A DNA stretch of 8,015 bases from Endomicrobium sp. (GTDB lineage: Bacteria > Elusimicrobiota > Endomicrobiia > Endomicrobiales > Endomicrobiaceae): contig JAITKL010000016.1 in assembly GCA_031278405.1 (NCBI GenBank), positions 1 through 8,015 on the forward strand, given 5' to 3'. The notes beneath the pieces were generated by a model that had not been told where the DNA came from, searched no databases, and saw nothing but the letters and a program-made list of their open reading frames with translations. Position 1 is the first letter of the stretch. The number at the start of each line of letters is the position of its first letter. Below are positions 1-5,023 of the stretch, piece after piece. The translations under genes and the position numbers were made by a program.

Positions 1-391
1 TAGATTGTGAAGATTTGGAAATTTCGTAATAGAACATTCCAGAAGGATAATAATGAAAGCTTGTCCACTCGCCGGTAAGTTCATCGTAAACTATTTCGTA
101 AAAATCTCCAGGGATGCACTTGGCTATGTTTACCAGCTTTTTTAGCTCTCTTAAAATATTGGAAGAGTCTTTGCTTGAGAGTTTTGTTTTGTTAAAAGTT
201 AAAGCTAAAACGTCGCCTTTTTGTATTACAACTTTTTCAATTTTATTTTCTTCAAGACTTTTTTCGTTTATTGCTTTAATATTTGAATTTTTTAAACTTG
301 AAAATTTACTAATGAGTATTAAAGCAAATATTAATAAGCCAACGATTATAACGATGTAAAAAATTAGATTTTTTTTAGCGATATATTTCAT
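1..391 (-). CDS. Membrane-anchored M23-type murein endopeptidase, N-terminal part (cut by window edge)
   Basis: The minus-strand reading frame starts at ATG (391-389) and stays open for 130 codons to the window edge. Residues 1-7 are basic (MKYIAKK). They are followed by a hydrophobic segment at about 9-28, which reads as a signal anchor or uncleaved signal peptide, so the rest should lie in the periplasm. Residues 53-125 resemble the OapA/LysM-like domain that precedes the LytM peptidase domain in M23 endopeptidases: KVVIQKGD, then a helix LSSKDSSNILRELKKL, then IPGDFYEIVYDE and a TSFHYYP strand. Family members cut peptide cross-links in peptidoglycan during growth. The catalytic HxxxD and HxH motifs would lie beyond the window, so activity cannot be judged. 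There is no Shine-Dalgarno site before the start. The promoter sits directly against the ATG, which suggests a leaderless mRNA. The next Met is residue 119, so this start is secure. Family assignment is inferred from motif style. Confidence 0.72.
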   Translation of the reverse strand, partial: MKYIAKKNLIFYIVIIVGLLIFALILISKFSSLKNSNIKAINEKSLEENKIEKVVIQKGDVLALTFNKTKLSSKDSSNILRELKKLVNIAKCIPGDFYEIVYDELTGEWTSFHYYPSGMFYYEISKSSQS

Positions 392-398
392 TAACAAT

Positions 399-427
399 AT
401 TATACTTGATTTTAAGTTTTTTGACAA
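399..427 (-). promoter_or_regulatory. Sigma-70-type promoter for the M23-type gene
   Basis: On the minus strand there is TTGTCA (427-422), a 17-bp spacer, and a perfect TATAAT (404-399). Only 7 nt (ATTGTTA) separate the -10 box from the ATG at 391, so transcription should begin at or within a base or two of the start codon. The -35 box overlaps that of the plus-strand promoter at 421-450. Confidence 0.7.
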
Positions 428-450
428 CTTTAGTAAGGTTTTTGTAAAAT
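421..450 (+). promoter_or_regulatory. Sigma-70-type promoter facing the pseudogene and the cvpA-gltX cluster
   Basis: A consensus TTGACA (421-426), an 18-bp spacer and TAAAAT (445-450). It reads toward the ribosome binding site at 492-497. The gene immediately downstream is destroyed, so if the promoter is still active its useful targets would be the CvpA gene, gltX and the DUF1844 gene, reached through about 1.2 kb of dead sequence. That role is inferred. I did not see an equally good promoter closer to 1740. Confidence 0.55.
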
Positions 451-491
451 TTTTTTTATCTCATTTAAAGTTAAGTCGTTTTACATTGATT

Positions 492-497
492 AGGAGG
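492..497 (+). promoter_or_regulatory. Ribosome binding site of the broken gene
   Basis: A consensus AGGAGG six bases before ATG 504. It marks the original start of the gene that decayed into the pseudogene at 504-1717. It may still drive translation of an 18-residue fragment ending at TAA 558-560. Confidence 0.7.
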
Positions 498-503
498 AAT
501 TTT

Positions 504-1717
504 ATGGCTGATATAAAACTTTTTCACGCAATTAAGATGTTCACAGGAAAACATTACTAATTTTATTTGTCATACTTACGATGTAATAAATCCCTTGGGA
601 AAAGAAAAACTTCAAAAACTATATTAATTTAACATAAGTAACATAGTAAACATTGAACTTCTTGATCATAAAACAAAAACAATAAATCCAGAAACCATTC
701 GGAACTGTTGCATTTATGGCAGGATGAAGGAGTTTTTGTGAGTGACGACATTTAATTCATGCTTTTTATTTTTTACGCGAACAAGTTTTTAACGATCATG
801 AAATAAAAATGACTAAAAAGATATTTTTGTCGCATTAAAACTTAAAAATCCCTATTCGCAAAATGGGTCAATAAAACCTCATGAAAAACTCTTTTTGAGC
901 CAAAAGCCGATAGATTATAGATTAAGTCTTTTAAATAAAAAAGCTACAAAAGCTAACATCAGTCTGATTTTTGGGCTTTTTGATGATGAATATCCCATTC
1001 ATTCCCATTCATTGTAGTTGACATTTGTAAAAATTATAGCTAACAGAAACCCTTCAGCTGTAGTGGAAGATAAAGATGAAGTTTTTCATAAAACTTTGAG
1101 CTGTTGATGATAAGAATATAATTAAAACTTTGGAAAAATATTTAATAGTAGACGAATATCGCAGATATGAAACTGCATGGAAACAGTCAGGAGAGAAAAG
1201 ACAAATATTATTCGCAGTATTCAGACTATAAACTATGCTATGTCGTACTTATTATGTCTTATGGAGGATCCCGACATTTTCATTTGGGCTTACAGAAGCT
1301 CTTGACAATTTAGAAGCTAATTAAATATAGAGAAATATTTTGAACGTCCATTTAGCTAAAGATTTTCAGAAACTTTCAAAGAAAGAAATCCAACATACTT
1401 TATGATTTTAAAGACAGAAAATACAGAGTTTAGCGATAAAAAAGATGATTTTCTTAAAAACCATGCCTAAAAAGCAAGGCTTATAGGAATTTGGCAGATT
1501 ATGTTTTATGCCTAATATTTACTTATGTAAAAAACGATAAGAAAGAAGAAAGCTGTTCTGCTTGCTAGAAAAACTGAAAGAATGGCGATTATAGTACATA
1601 GTACCCGCCAACTCCCGTGCAATTTCTGAAAGTTATCAGCTTAAGTAATGAGACAAATGTCGCAAAATAAACTTATTTTATTTAAAAGCAGAGGAAACTT
1701 ATGCTAGCGTTAAATAA
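504..1717 (+). pseudogene. Heavily frameshifted remnant of an unidentified protein gene
   Basis: The original start is marked by AGGAGG and ATG 504, but that frame stops at 558-560. Protein-like text then hops among all three plus-strand frames. Examples are NITNFICHTYDVINPLG from about 551, ELLHLWQDEGVFVSDD around 700-750, and an open stretch at 817-1014 containing LSQKPIDYRLSLLNKK and IFGLFDDEYPI. Later pieces are DDKNIIKTLEKYLIVDEYRR around 1105-1165, LTEALDNLEA around 1290, and a tail LKAEETYASVK ending at TAA 1715-1717. The composite would be a soluble, largely helical protein of about 400 residues. I do not recognise the family and see no decisive catalytic motif. The number of stops and frame changes rules out sequencing error alone. 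The fragments follow one another in order on one strand, so this looks like one gene decayed in place rather than several. The 3' limit is the stop of the last coding-like piece and is approximate. Confidence 0.75.
993..1012. repeat. 10-bp tandem duplication inside the pseudogene
   Basis: TCCCATTCAT occurs twice in direct succession (993-1002 and 1003-1012). Ten bases is not a multiple of three, so the duplication shifts the reading frame. It falls at the end of the longest open piece of the remnant, which stops at TAG 1015-1017. It may be one of the events that broke the gene, though removing one copy does not by itself give a clearly coding continuation. Confidence 0.8.
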
Positions 1718-1739
1718 GAAAGAAAGGTTGGTGTTTTAA
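1691..1739 (+). promoter_or_regulatory. Ribosome binding site plus 12-codon ORF abutting the CvpA start
   Basis: GAGG (1691-1694) lies 6 nt before ATG 1701. The frame reads MLALNKKERLVF and ends at TAA 1737-1739. The next three bases are the TTG start of the CvpA gene, in the same frame. That gene has only a weak, distant AAAGG (1723-1727) of its own, so this short ORF may feed ribosomes to it by termination-reinitiation. Alternatively the gene once began at 1701 and acquired the in-frame TAA. The block overlaps the tail of the upstream pseudogene, so chance is also possible. Confidence 0.4.
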
Positions 1740-2204
1740 TTGATTGTAGATGTTTTTTTTGTAATCGGCATAATCTTAGTTATTTGGCTTGGTTGGTCTG
1801 CTGGGCTTGCGAGGACTTTTTTTGCAGTTCTTGCCGGATTTATTGCAATTTTTACATCTGACAAGTATCCGTATCAGGGAGGAATGAGCGTTTACTTGAT
1901 ATTCTTAATATCAGCTGTATTTGTTATCATGGTTGGAGCCTTTACGTTAAGAATAATCAACTTTTTCTACCTTAATATTTTTGATAGAATCGGAGGGGCA
2001 TTTTTAAGCTTATGCGTATGGCTTATAGTATTTATAAATGTTATAATTCCGGCGTTAGCTAGTAGGACACAATTTGGCGAAAGCAATAGTTATATTTATT
2101 CCGTTATTGCGCGGACAATACAGCCAAAAACTCCTATTTTTAAAGATTATATATTGTTATTTTTAGCGAAACATCAAAATGATAATTATATAAGAAGAAA
2201 ATAG
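1740..2204 (+). CDS. CvpA-family integral membrane protein
   Basis: A 154-residue protein whose architecture matches the CvpA (colicin V production) family: four hydrophobic segments at about residues 4-22, 24-40, 48-72 and 83-107. It has an Asp near the N-terminus (D4), a GWSAGLAR turn after the first helix, and the family-like [11 protein letters not shown] stretch before the last helix. The basic tail (NDNYIRRK) should be cytoplasmic. E. coli CvpA is needed for colicin V export and has been linked to envelope stress tolerance, but the molecular role of the family is unclear. The start is TTG. The codon before it is TAA in the same frame, and the D4 position fits the usual beginning of the family. 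A 12-codon ORF with a good ribosome binding site ends exactly at this start. The gltX start follows 8 nt after the stop, so the two are almost certainly co-transcribed. Confidence 0.78.
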   Translation: MIVDVFFVIGIILVIWLGWSAGLARTFFAVLAGFIAIFTSDKYPYQGGMSVYLIFLISAVFVIMVGAFTLRIINFFYLNIFDRIGGAFLSLCVWLIVFINVIIPALASRTQFGESNSYIYSVIARTIQPKTPIFKDYILLFLAKHQNDNYIRRK

Positions 2205-2212
2205 AGGAAAAA

Positions 2213-3712
2213 ATGAAAGAAGTAAGAGTAAGATTTGCACCGTCTCCGACGGGAGATTTACATATCGGAGGGGCTCACACAGCTTTGTTTAATTGGTTGT
2301 ATGCCAAAAATAAAAGAGGAAAGTTTATTTTAAGAATTGAAGATACTGATGAGATTCGTTCTACAGAAGCATCTACACAGGTTATTCTGGATGCTATGAA
2401 ATGGTTGGAATTAAATTGGGACGAAGGTCATGACAAAGAACTTCCAAAATATGCGCCATATTATCAGATGAAAAGAAAAGAGCTTGGGATATATAAAAAA
2501 TATTCAGATGAGCTTGTGGCTAAAGGATTTGCTTATCCGTGTTATTGTACTCCTGAAGAAGTTGACGAAATGAGAAAAAAAGCTCAGACAAATAAACTTC
2601 CTCTAAAGTACGACGGCAGATGTAGGAATTTAACTCAAGAACAAAGGTTACAGAAGGAAAAAGAAGGAAGAAATCCTGTGATAAGGTTTAAAATGTATGA
2701 ATCAGGCATAACGGTTTTGAATGATCTTATAAGAGGAAAAGTTGAATTTAACAATTTTTTACTTGACGATTTTATCATCATGAAAGCAAGCTGGGTTCCT
2801 ACTTATAATTTCGCTTGTGTAATAGATGATTATCTCATGGAGATTACGCATGTATTGAGGGGTGACGATCATATTTCAAACACGCCTCGTCAAATGCAGA
2901 TATATAGCGCTCTAGGCTGGAAAGTTCCTGAGTTTGCGCATATGGCTATGATTTTAGGGGCTGATGGGGCAAGACTTTCAAAAAGACATGGTCATACCTC
3001 TGTTTTGGAATACAGGAAAGAAGGGTATTTGCAAGAAGCGTTAATAAATTATTTGGCTTTGCTCGGGTGGTCAACCGAAGATAGTCAGCAGATATTTACT
3101 ATAGAGGAACTTATACAAAAGTTTTCAACCGAGAGGTGCGGATCAAGCCCTTCAATATTTAATCCTGAAAAACTTTTGTGGCTTAACGGTGAAAAAATAC
3201 GCTCAAAGACTGTAGAGCAAATATATGAACTGTTTATAGAGTGGTTGAAATATACAAATAATGAAAAAATTATAGAAGGTTGGGATAGGAAATTCCTCAA
3301 GAAAGCTATGGCTTTGGAGCATGATAAAATAAAACTGCTGAAAGATATTCCTTTGCTTGTTGATTTTTTTTTTGTAAAAGACATTGTTTATAATGGTGAC
3401 GCTGTGAAGAAGGTCTTATTGTCTGAAAAATCTAAAGATACGGCAAGACTTGTTTTAACCACAAGTGTGGAAAGATTTAAAAATCTACAGGATTTTTCAT
3501 CCGATGCTTTAGAAAAATACGCTAGAGACTTGGCTGTTGAAAAAGGCATTAAAACGGGGCAAGTTTTCCATCCTCTAAGAGTTGCAGTTTCTGGAAGAAC
3601 TCAAGGACCCAGCTTGTTCCATATGATGGAGCTTATGGGAAAGGATGAAGTTGTAAGAAGACTAAGCATTACTGTGTCTAAATTCTTTAATTTGAGAGGG
3701 AAGAATGTCTAA
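2213..3712 (+). CDS. gltX: Glutamyl-tRNA synthetase
   Basis: A class I aminoacyl-tRNA synthetase that charges tRNA-Glu with glutamate in the cytoplasm. At 499 residues it is of normal bacterial length. The N-terminal catalytic core shows [17 protein letters not shown] with the HIGH-type motif at 17-20, RIEDTD at 41-46 (glutamate recognition), and the KMSKS-type motif RLSKR at 254-258. The connective domain has a zinc-site-like pattern: C110, C112 and C137 match the E. coli ligand cysteines, while the fourth position (His in E. coli) is N139. The helical anticodon-binding C-terminus ends in the usual [16 protein letters not shown] block (453-468) followed by [11 protein letters not shown]. Whether it also charges tRNA-Gln (non-discriminating type) cannot be told here. 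AGAGGA (2203-2208) precedes the ATG and overlaps the stop of the CvpA gene. The 3' end overlaps the DUF1844 gene by 8 nt. Confidence 0.97.
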   Translation: MKEVRVRFAPSPTGDLHIGGAHTALFNWLYAKNKRGKFILRIEDTDEIRSTEASTQVILDAMKWLELNWDEGHDKELPKYAPYYQMKRKELGIYKKYSDELVAKGFAYPCYCTPEEVDEMRKKAQTNKLPLKYDGRCRNLTQEQRLQKEKEGRNPVIRFKMYESGITVLNDLIRGKVEFNNFLLDDFIIMKASWVPTYNFACVIDDYLMEITHVLRGDDHISNTPRQMQIYSALGWKVPEFAHMAMILGADGARLSKRHGHTSVLEYRKEGYLQEALINYLALLGWSTEDSQQIFTIEELIQKFSTERCGSSPSIFNPEKLLWLNGEKIRSKTVEQIYELFIEWLKYTNNEKIIEGWDRKFLKKAMALEHDKIKLLKDIPLLVDFFFVKDIVYNGDAVKKVLLSEKSKDTARLVLTTSVERFKNLQDFSSDALEKYARDLAVEKGIKTGQVFHPLRVAVSGRTQGPSLFHMMELMGKDEVVRRLSITVSKFFNLRGKNV

Positions 3713-4028
3713 ACAGAAACTTTTGGAAATCAATCCTCATTTGTTTAATCTTGTAACCATGTTTTCGTCATCAGCTTGGTGCCAACTTGGCAAGATGCAA
3801 AATCCTGTCAGCGGTAAAATAGAAAATGACTTGAAAGGTGCAGAAGTTACTATAGACATGCTTATTATGCTTAGAGATAAAACAAAAGGCAATTTGACTA
3901 AAAAAGAAGAAGAAATGTTGTTTTCTACAATTTCAAACTTGCAAATGAATTATGCTGATGAAGCAGAAAAATTAGAAAGACCTGATTTGAAAATAGAAGA
4001 TAACAGCACTACAGATAAGATTAATTAA
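3705..4028 (+). CDS. DUF1844 family protein
   Basis: A 107-residue soluble protein that fits the DUF1844 family across nearly its whole length: [17 protein letters not shown], then [21 protein letters not shown], then [18 protein letters not shown], and a final helix [11 protein letters not shown]. The family is found in several mostly Gram-negative phyla and has no established function. No catalytic residues are evident. The last 20 residues are polar and probably disordered. GAGAGGG (3694-3700) sits inside the 3' end of gltX, and the ATG overlaps the gltX stop by 8 nt, so translation is probably coupled. The stop codon lies inside the first copy of an exact 19-bp tandem duplication (4015-4052). 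The last residues (DKIN) are therefore encoded within the duplicated unit, and the C-terminus may have been altered. Confidence 0.88.
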   Translation: MSKQKLLEINPHLFNLVTMFSSSAWCQLGKMQNPVSGKIENDLKGAEVTIDMLIMLRDKTKGNLTKKEEEMLFSTISNLQMNYADEAEKLERPDLKIEDNSTTDKIN

Positions 4029-4052
4029 TGCATATAAGATTAATTAATGCAT
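4015..4052. repeat. Exact 19-bp tandem duplication over the DUF1844 stop codon
   Basis: ATAAGATTAATTAATGCAT occurs at 4015-4033 and again, without a mismatch, at 4034-4052. The first copy includes the TAA stop (4026-4028). Perfect identity suggests a recent duplication by slippage or unequal exchange. Confidence 0.9.
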
Positions 4053-4068
4053 AGCTATAGCTATATGC
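4049..4068. repeat. Palindrome downstream of the DUF1844 gene
   Basis: ATAGCTATAGCTAT (4051-4064) is a perfect 14-bp palindrome, and flanking GC and ATGC allow a slightly longer, imperfect pairing. It sits just after the last gene of the CvpA-gltX-DUF1844 cluster, where a transcription end is expected. There is no T-run behind it and the stem would have essentially no loop, so I do not call it an intrinsic terminator. Confidence 0.5.
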
Positions 4069-4089
4069 TTGCCTGTGGAGGTTTTGTTA

Positions 4090-4462
4090 TAAGGAAGTTA
4101 TCAAGTAGGAATTTTGGTTATTATTAGTGGAGGGCTTTCAAAGAATTTTGTTAATTAATAAAAATTGTTTTGAGCTAATTAAGCTCCTATCTCCAAAAGA
4201 TTTTGAGTTTGACTCTTACGATATATGATATATCTTTATTGTTTTTTTTATTCTCAGGGCATTGAAAAAGTTTTAGCTTCTGACAGAGTTATTTTTTTTT
4301 ATCACTCCTGAATATATCCCCCCATTCAATTCAATGCCTCTTGAGTCTATAAAAAGTTTCTGAAAATTTTTAACTTCTTTTAAAGAGCGTATTTTAAGAA
4401 ATCAAGACTATTTAATTTTCTTCAGGAAAGTTGAAAGAAAACATAAAAATATAGTATTAAAA
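4090..4462 (+). pseudogene. Truncated, frameshifted remnant of a ParA/MinD-like ATPase
   Basis: Coding-like pieces occur in order in shifting plus-strand frames. They are GILVIISGGLSKN (about 4108-4146), ELIKLLSPKDFEFDSYD (4172-4222) followed after an in-frame TGA (4226-4228) by YIFI, GIEKVLASDRVIFF (about 4259-4299), ITPEYIPPFNSMPLESIKSF (4301-4360), a TGA (4361-4363), then KFLTSFKERILRN and DYLIFFRKVERKHKNIV (to 4456). In order these recall the ParA/MinD fold: a strand and IPSG-like turn, the YDYIIID Walker B region, the ASDxVIxxxTPE strand-loop, and the FFSMVDRRKKLH-like C-terminal motif. ParA-type ATPases position plasmids, chromosomes or protein complexes. The N-terminal third with the Walker A KGGVGKT motif is absent: only about 60 bases of unassigned sequence lie between the DUF1844 gene and the first piece. 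One T too many in the run at 4292-4300 accounts for one frame change. The family call is my inference from residual motifs. Confidence 0.5.
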
Positions 4463-4470
4463 TATAGTAT
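4446..4470. repeat. 12-bp direct repeat upstream of tRNA-Leu
   Basis: AAAATATAGTAT occurs at 4446-4457 and 4459-4470, separated by one T. Each copy contains TATAGT, so either could serve as a -10-like element for the tRNA-Leu gene, but I see no convincing -35 box at the right spacing. It may be ordinary AT-rich slippage at the tail of the pseudogene. Confidence 0.6.
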
Positions 4471-4515
4471 AAATTTTTTTCAGTTGTTTGATAATTTAAA
4501 TAACTTTTTTTGAAC

Positions 4516-4601
4516 GGGCGGATGGCGAAACCGGCAGACGCACAGGACTTAAAATCCTGAGGCTCGTAAGAGCCATGAGGGTTCAATTCCCTCTCCGCCC
4601 A
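4516..4601 (+). tRNA. tRNA-Leu(UAA)
   Basis: A complete class II cloverleaf of 86 nt. The acceptor stem GGGCGGA pairs with TCCGCCC, with discriminator A. The anticodon stem CAGGA/TCCTG encloses the loop CTTAAAA, giving anticodon UAA, which reads UUA (and UUG by wobble). The long variable arm GGCTC-GTAA-GAGCC is typical of leucine tRNAs. The T arm is GAGGG-TTCAATT-CCCTC. The 3' CCA is not encoded (the gene is followed by CAA) and must be added by the CCA-adding enzyme. In an AT-rich genome UUA is likely to be the main leucine codon. Confidence 0.96.
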
Positions 4602-4636
4602 CAACACATATTTTTAGATCTTTAGTTCATATCGAT

Positions 4637-4674
4637 AATCAATCATCAATTAATCAATCAATCAATTAATTAAT
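4637..4674. repeat. Tetranucleotide-like AATC/AATT low-complexity tract
   Basis: A run made of imperfect AATC and AATT units lies between tRNA-Leu(UAA) and the promoter of tRNA-Lys. It is bracketed by ATATCG at 4629-4634 and 4673-4678. It codes for nothing visible. Slippage could change its length between strains. Confidence 0.7.
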
Positions 4675-4691
4675 ATCGTTGTCATTGGCAA

Positions 4692-4720
4692 TTGATTTTT
4701 ATATTCTAGTTTGTTAGAAT
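4692..4720 (+). promoter_or_regulatory. Candidate promoter for tRNA-Lys
   Basis: TTGATT (4692-4697), a 17-bp spacer and TAGAAT (4715-4720), ending 25 nt before the tRNA. A second TGTTAGAAT lies 16 bp downstream (TAGAAT 4731-4736), part of a repeat of TGTTAGAAT plus a similar tail. It could act as an alternative -10 nearer the gene, although its -35 region is poor. Confidence 0.45.
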
Positions 4721-4745
4721 CTCTTCATGTTAGAATGTGTTTAGA

Positions 4746-4818
4746 GCGCTGCTAGCTCAAATGGTAGAGCAAACGACTCTTAATCGTTAGGTTATAGGTT
4801 CAATTCCTATGCGGCGCA
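4746..4818 (+). tRNA. tRNA-Lys(CUU)
   Basis: A 73-nt class I cloverleaf. The acceptor stem GCGCTGC pairs with GCGGCGC (one T-G wobble), with discriminator A. The D arm is GCTC-AAATGGTA-GAGC. The anticodon stem AACGA/TCGTT encloses CTCTTAA, giving anticodon CUU, which reads AAG only, so a separate tRNA-Lys(UUU) must exist elsewhere for AAA. The T arm is ATAGG-TTCAATT-CCTAT. CCA is not encoded. The T-rich stretch CTTTTTTAG just after the gene could help end transcription, but no separate hairpin is evident. Confidence 0.95.
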
Positions 4819-4845
4819 TTCTTTTTTAGTAATCAATTGCACAAA

Positions 4846-4927
4846 GCGGGCGTGGCGGAACTGGCAGACGCGTATGGCTTAGGACCATATACCGTAAGGT
4901 GTGGGGGTTCAAGTCCCTCTGCCCGCA
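4846..4927 (+). tRNA. tRNA-Leu(UAG)
   Basis: An 82-nt class II cloverleaf. The acceptor stem GCGGGCG pairs with TGCCCGC (one G-T pair), with discriminator A. The anticodon stem TATGG/CCATA encloses CTTAGGA, giving anticodon UAG, which reads CUN codons. The short extra arm is ACC-GTAA-GGT. The T arm GGGGG-TTCAAGT-CCCTC contains one G-T pair. CCA is not encoded. It lies 27 nt after tRNA-Lys and may share its transcript. The trigger factor gene begins 96 nt downstream. Confidence 0.95.
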
Positions 4928-4941
4928 ATTCATTAATATTT

Positions 4942-4969
4942 TTGAAAAAGACATAATGCTCTGTAAATA
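4942..4969 (+). promoter_or_regulatory. Weak candidate promoter for tig-clpP-clpX
   Basis: TTGAAA (4942-4947), a 16-bp spacer and TAAATA (4964-4969), about 55 nt before the tig start. The -10 match is poor. The tig cluster could instead be read through from the tRNA genes. Confidence 0.25.
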
Positions 4970-5023
4970 TCAGGTCACTGTCATGATAAGCGGTGTTGGT
5001 TTGATGCAAAAGGGAAAAAGTAA

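Larger units (their letters stand above)
4688..4840. repeat. 10-bp inverted repeat flanking the tRNA-Lys gene
   Basis: GCAATTGATT (4688-4697) and its exact reverse complement AATCAATTGC (4831-4840) bracket the promoter candidate and the whole tRNA-Lys gene. The match does not extend beyond 10 bp, and each arm contains the palindrome CAATTG, so chance in AT-rich DNA is a fair explanation. Confidence 0.4.

Noticed and set aside
114..359. 81-codon plus-strand open frame
   Set aside because: It is the antisense shadow of the minus-strand M23-type gene, whose translation shows a signal anchor and a recognisable domain. No ribosome binding site precedes it.
504..1717. Pseudogene region considered as several small real genes or a novel small-protein cluster
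   Set aside because: Only the first piece has a start codon with a convincing ribosome binding site. The pieces follow each other in shifting frames as one interrupted protein.
2213..3712. GluRS zinc site lacking the fourth ligand (Asn where E. coli has His)
   Set aside because: The CYC...YDGRCRN pattern with Asn seems ordinary for this enzyme family outside E. coli, so I do not treat it as a defect.
4049..4068. Palindrome considered as an intrinsic terminator for the gltX cluster
   Set aside because: The stem is AT-rich, the palindrome leaves no loop, and no T-run follows.
4422..4607. 61-codon minus-strand open frame over tRNA-Leu(UAA)
   Set aside because: It is mostly the antisense of the tRNA and of the ParA-like remnant.
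4637..4674. Repeated AATC/AATT units considered as a CRISPR array or replication iterons
   Set aside because: The units are only four bases long and irregular, with no spacers. No cas or replication initiator gene is nearby.
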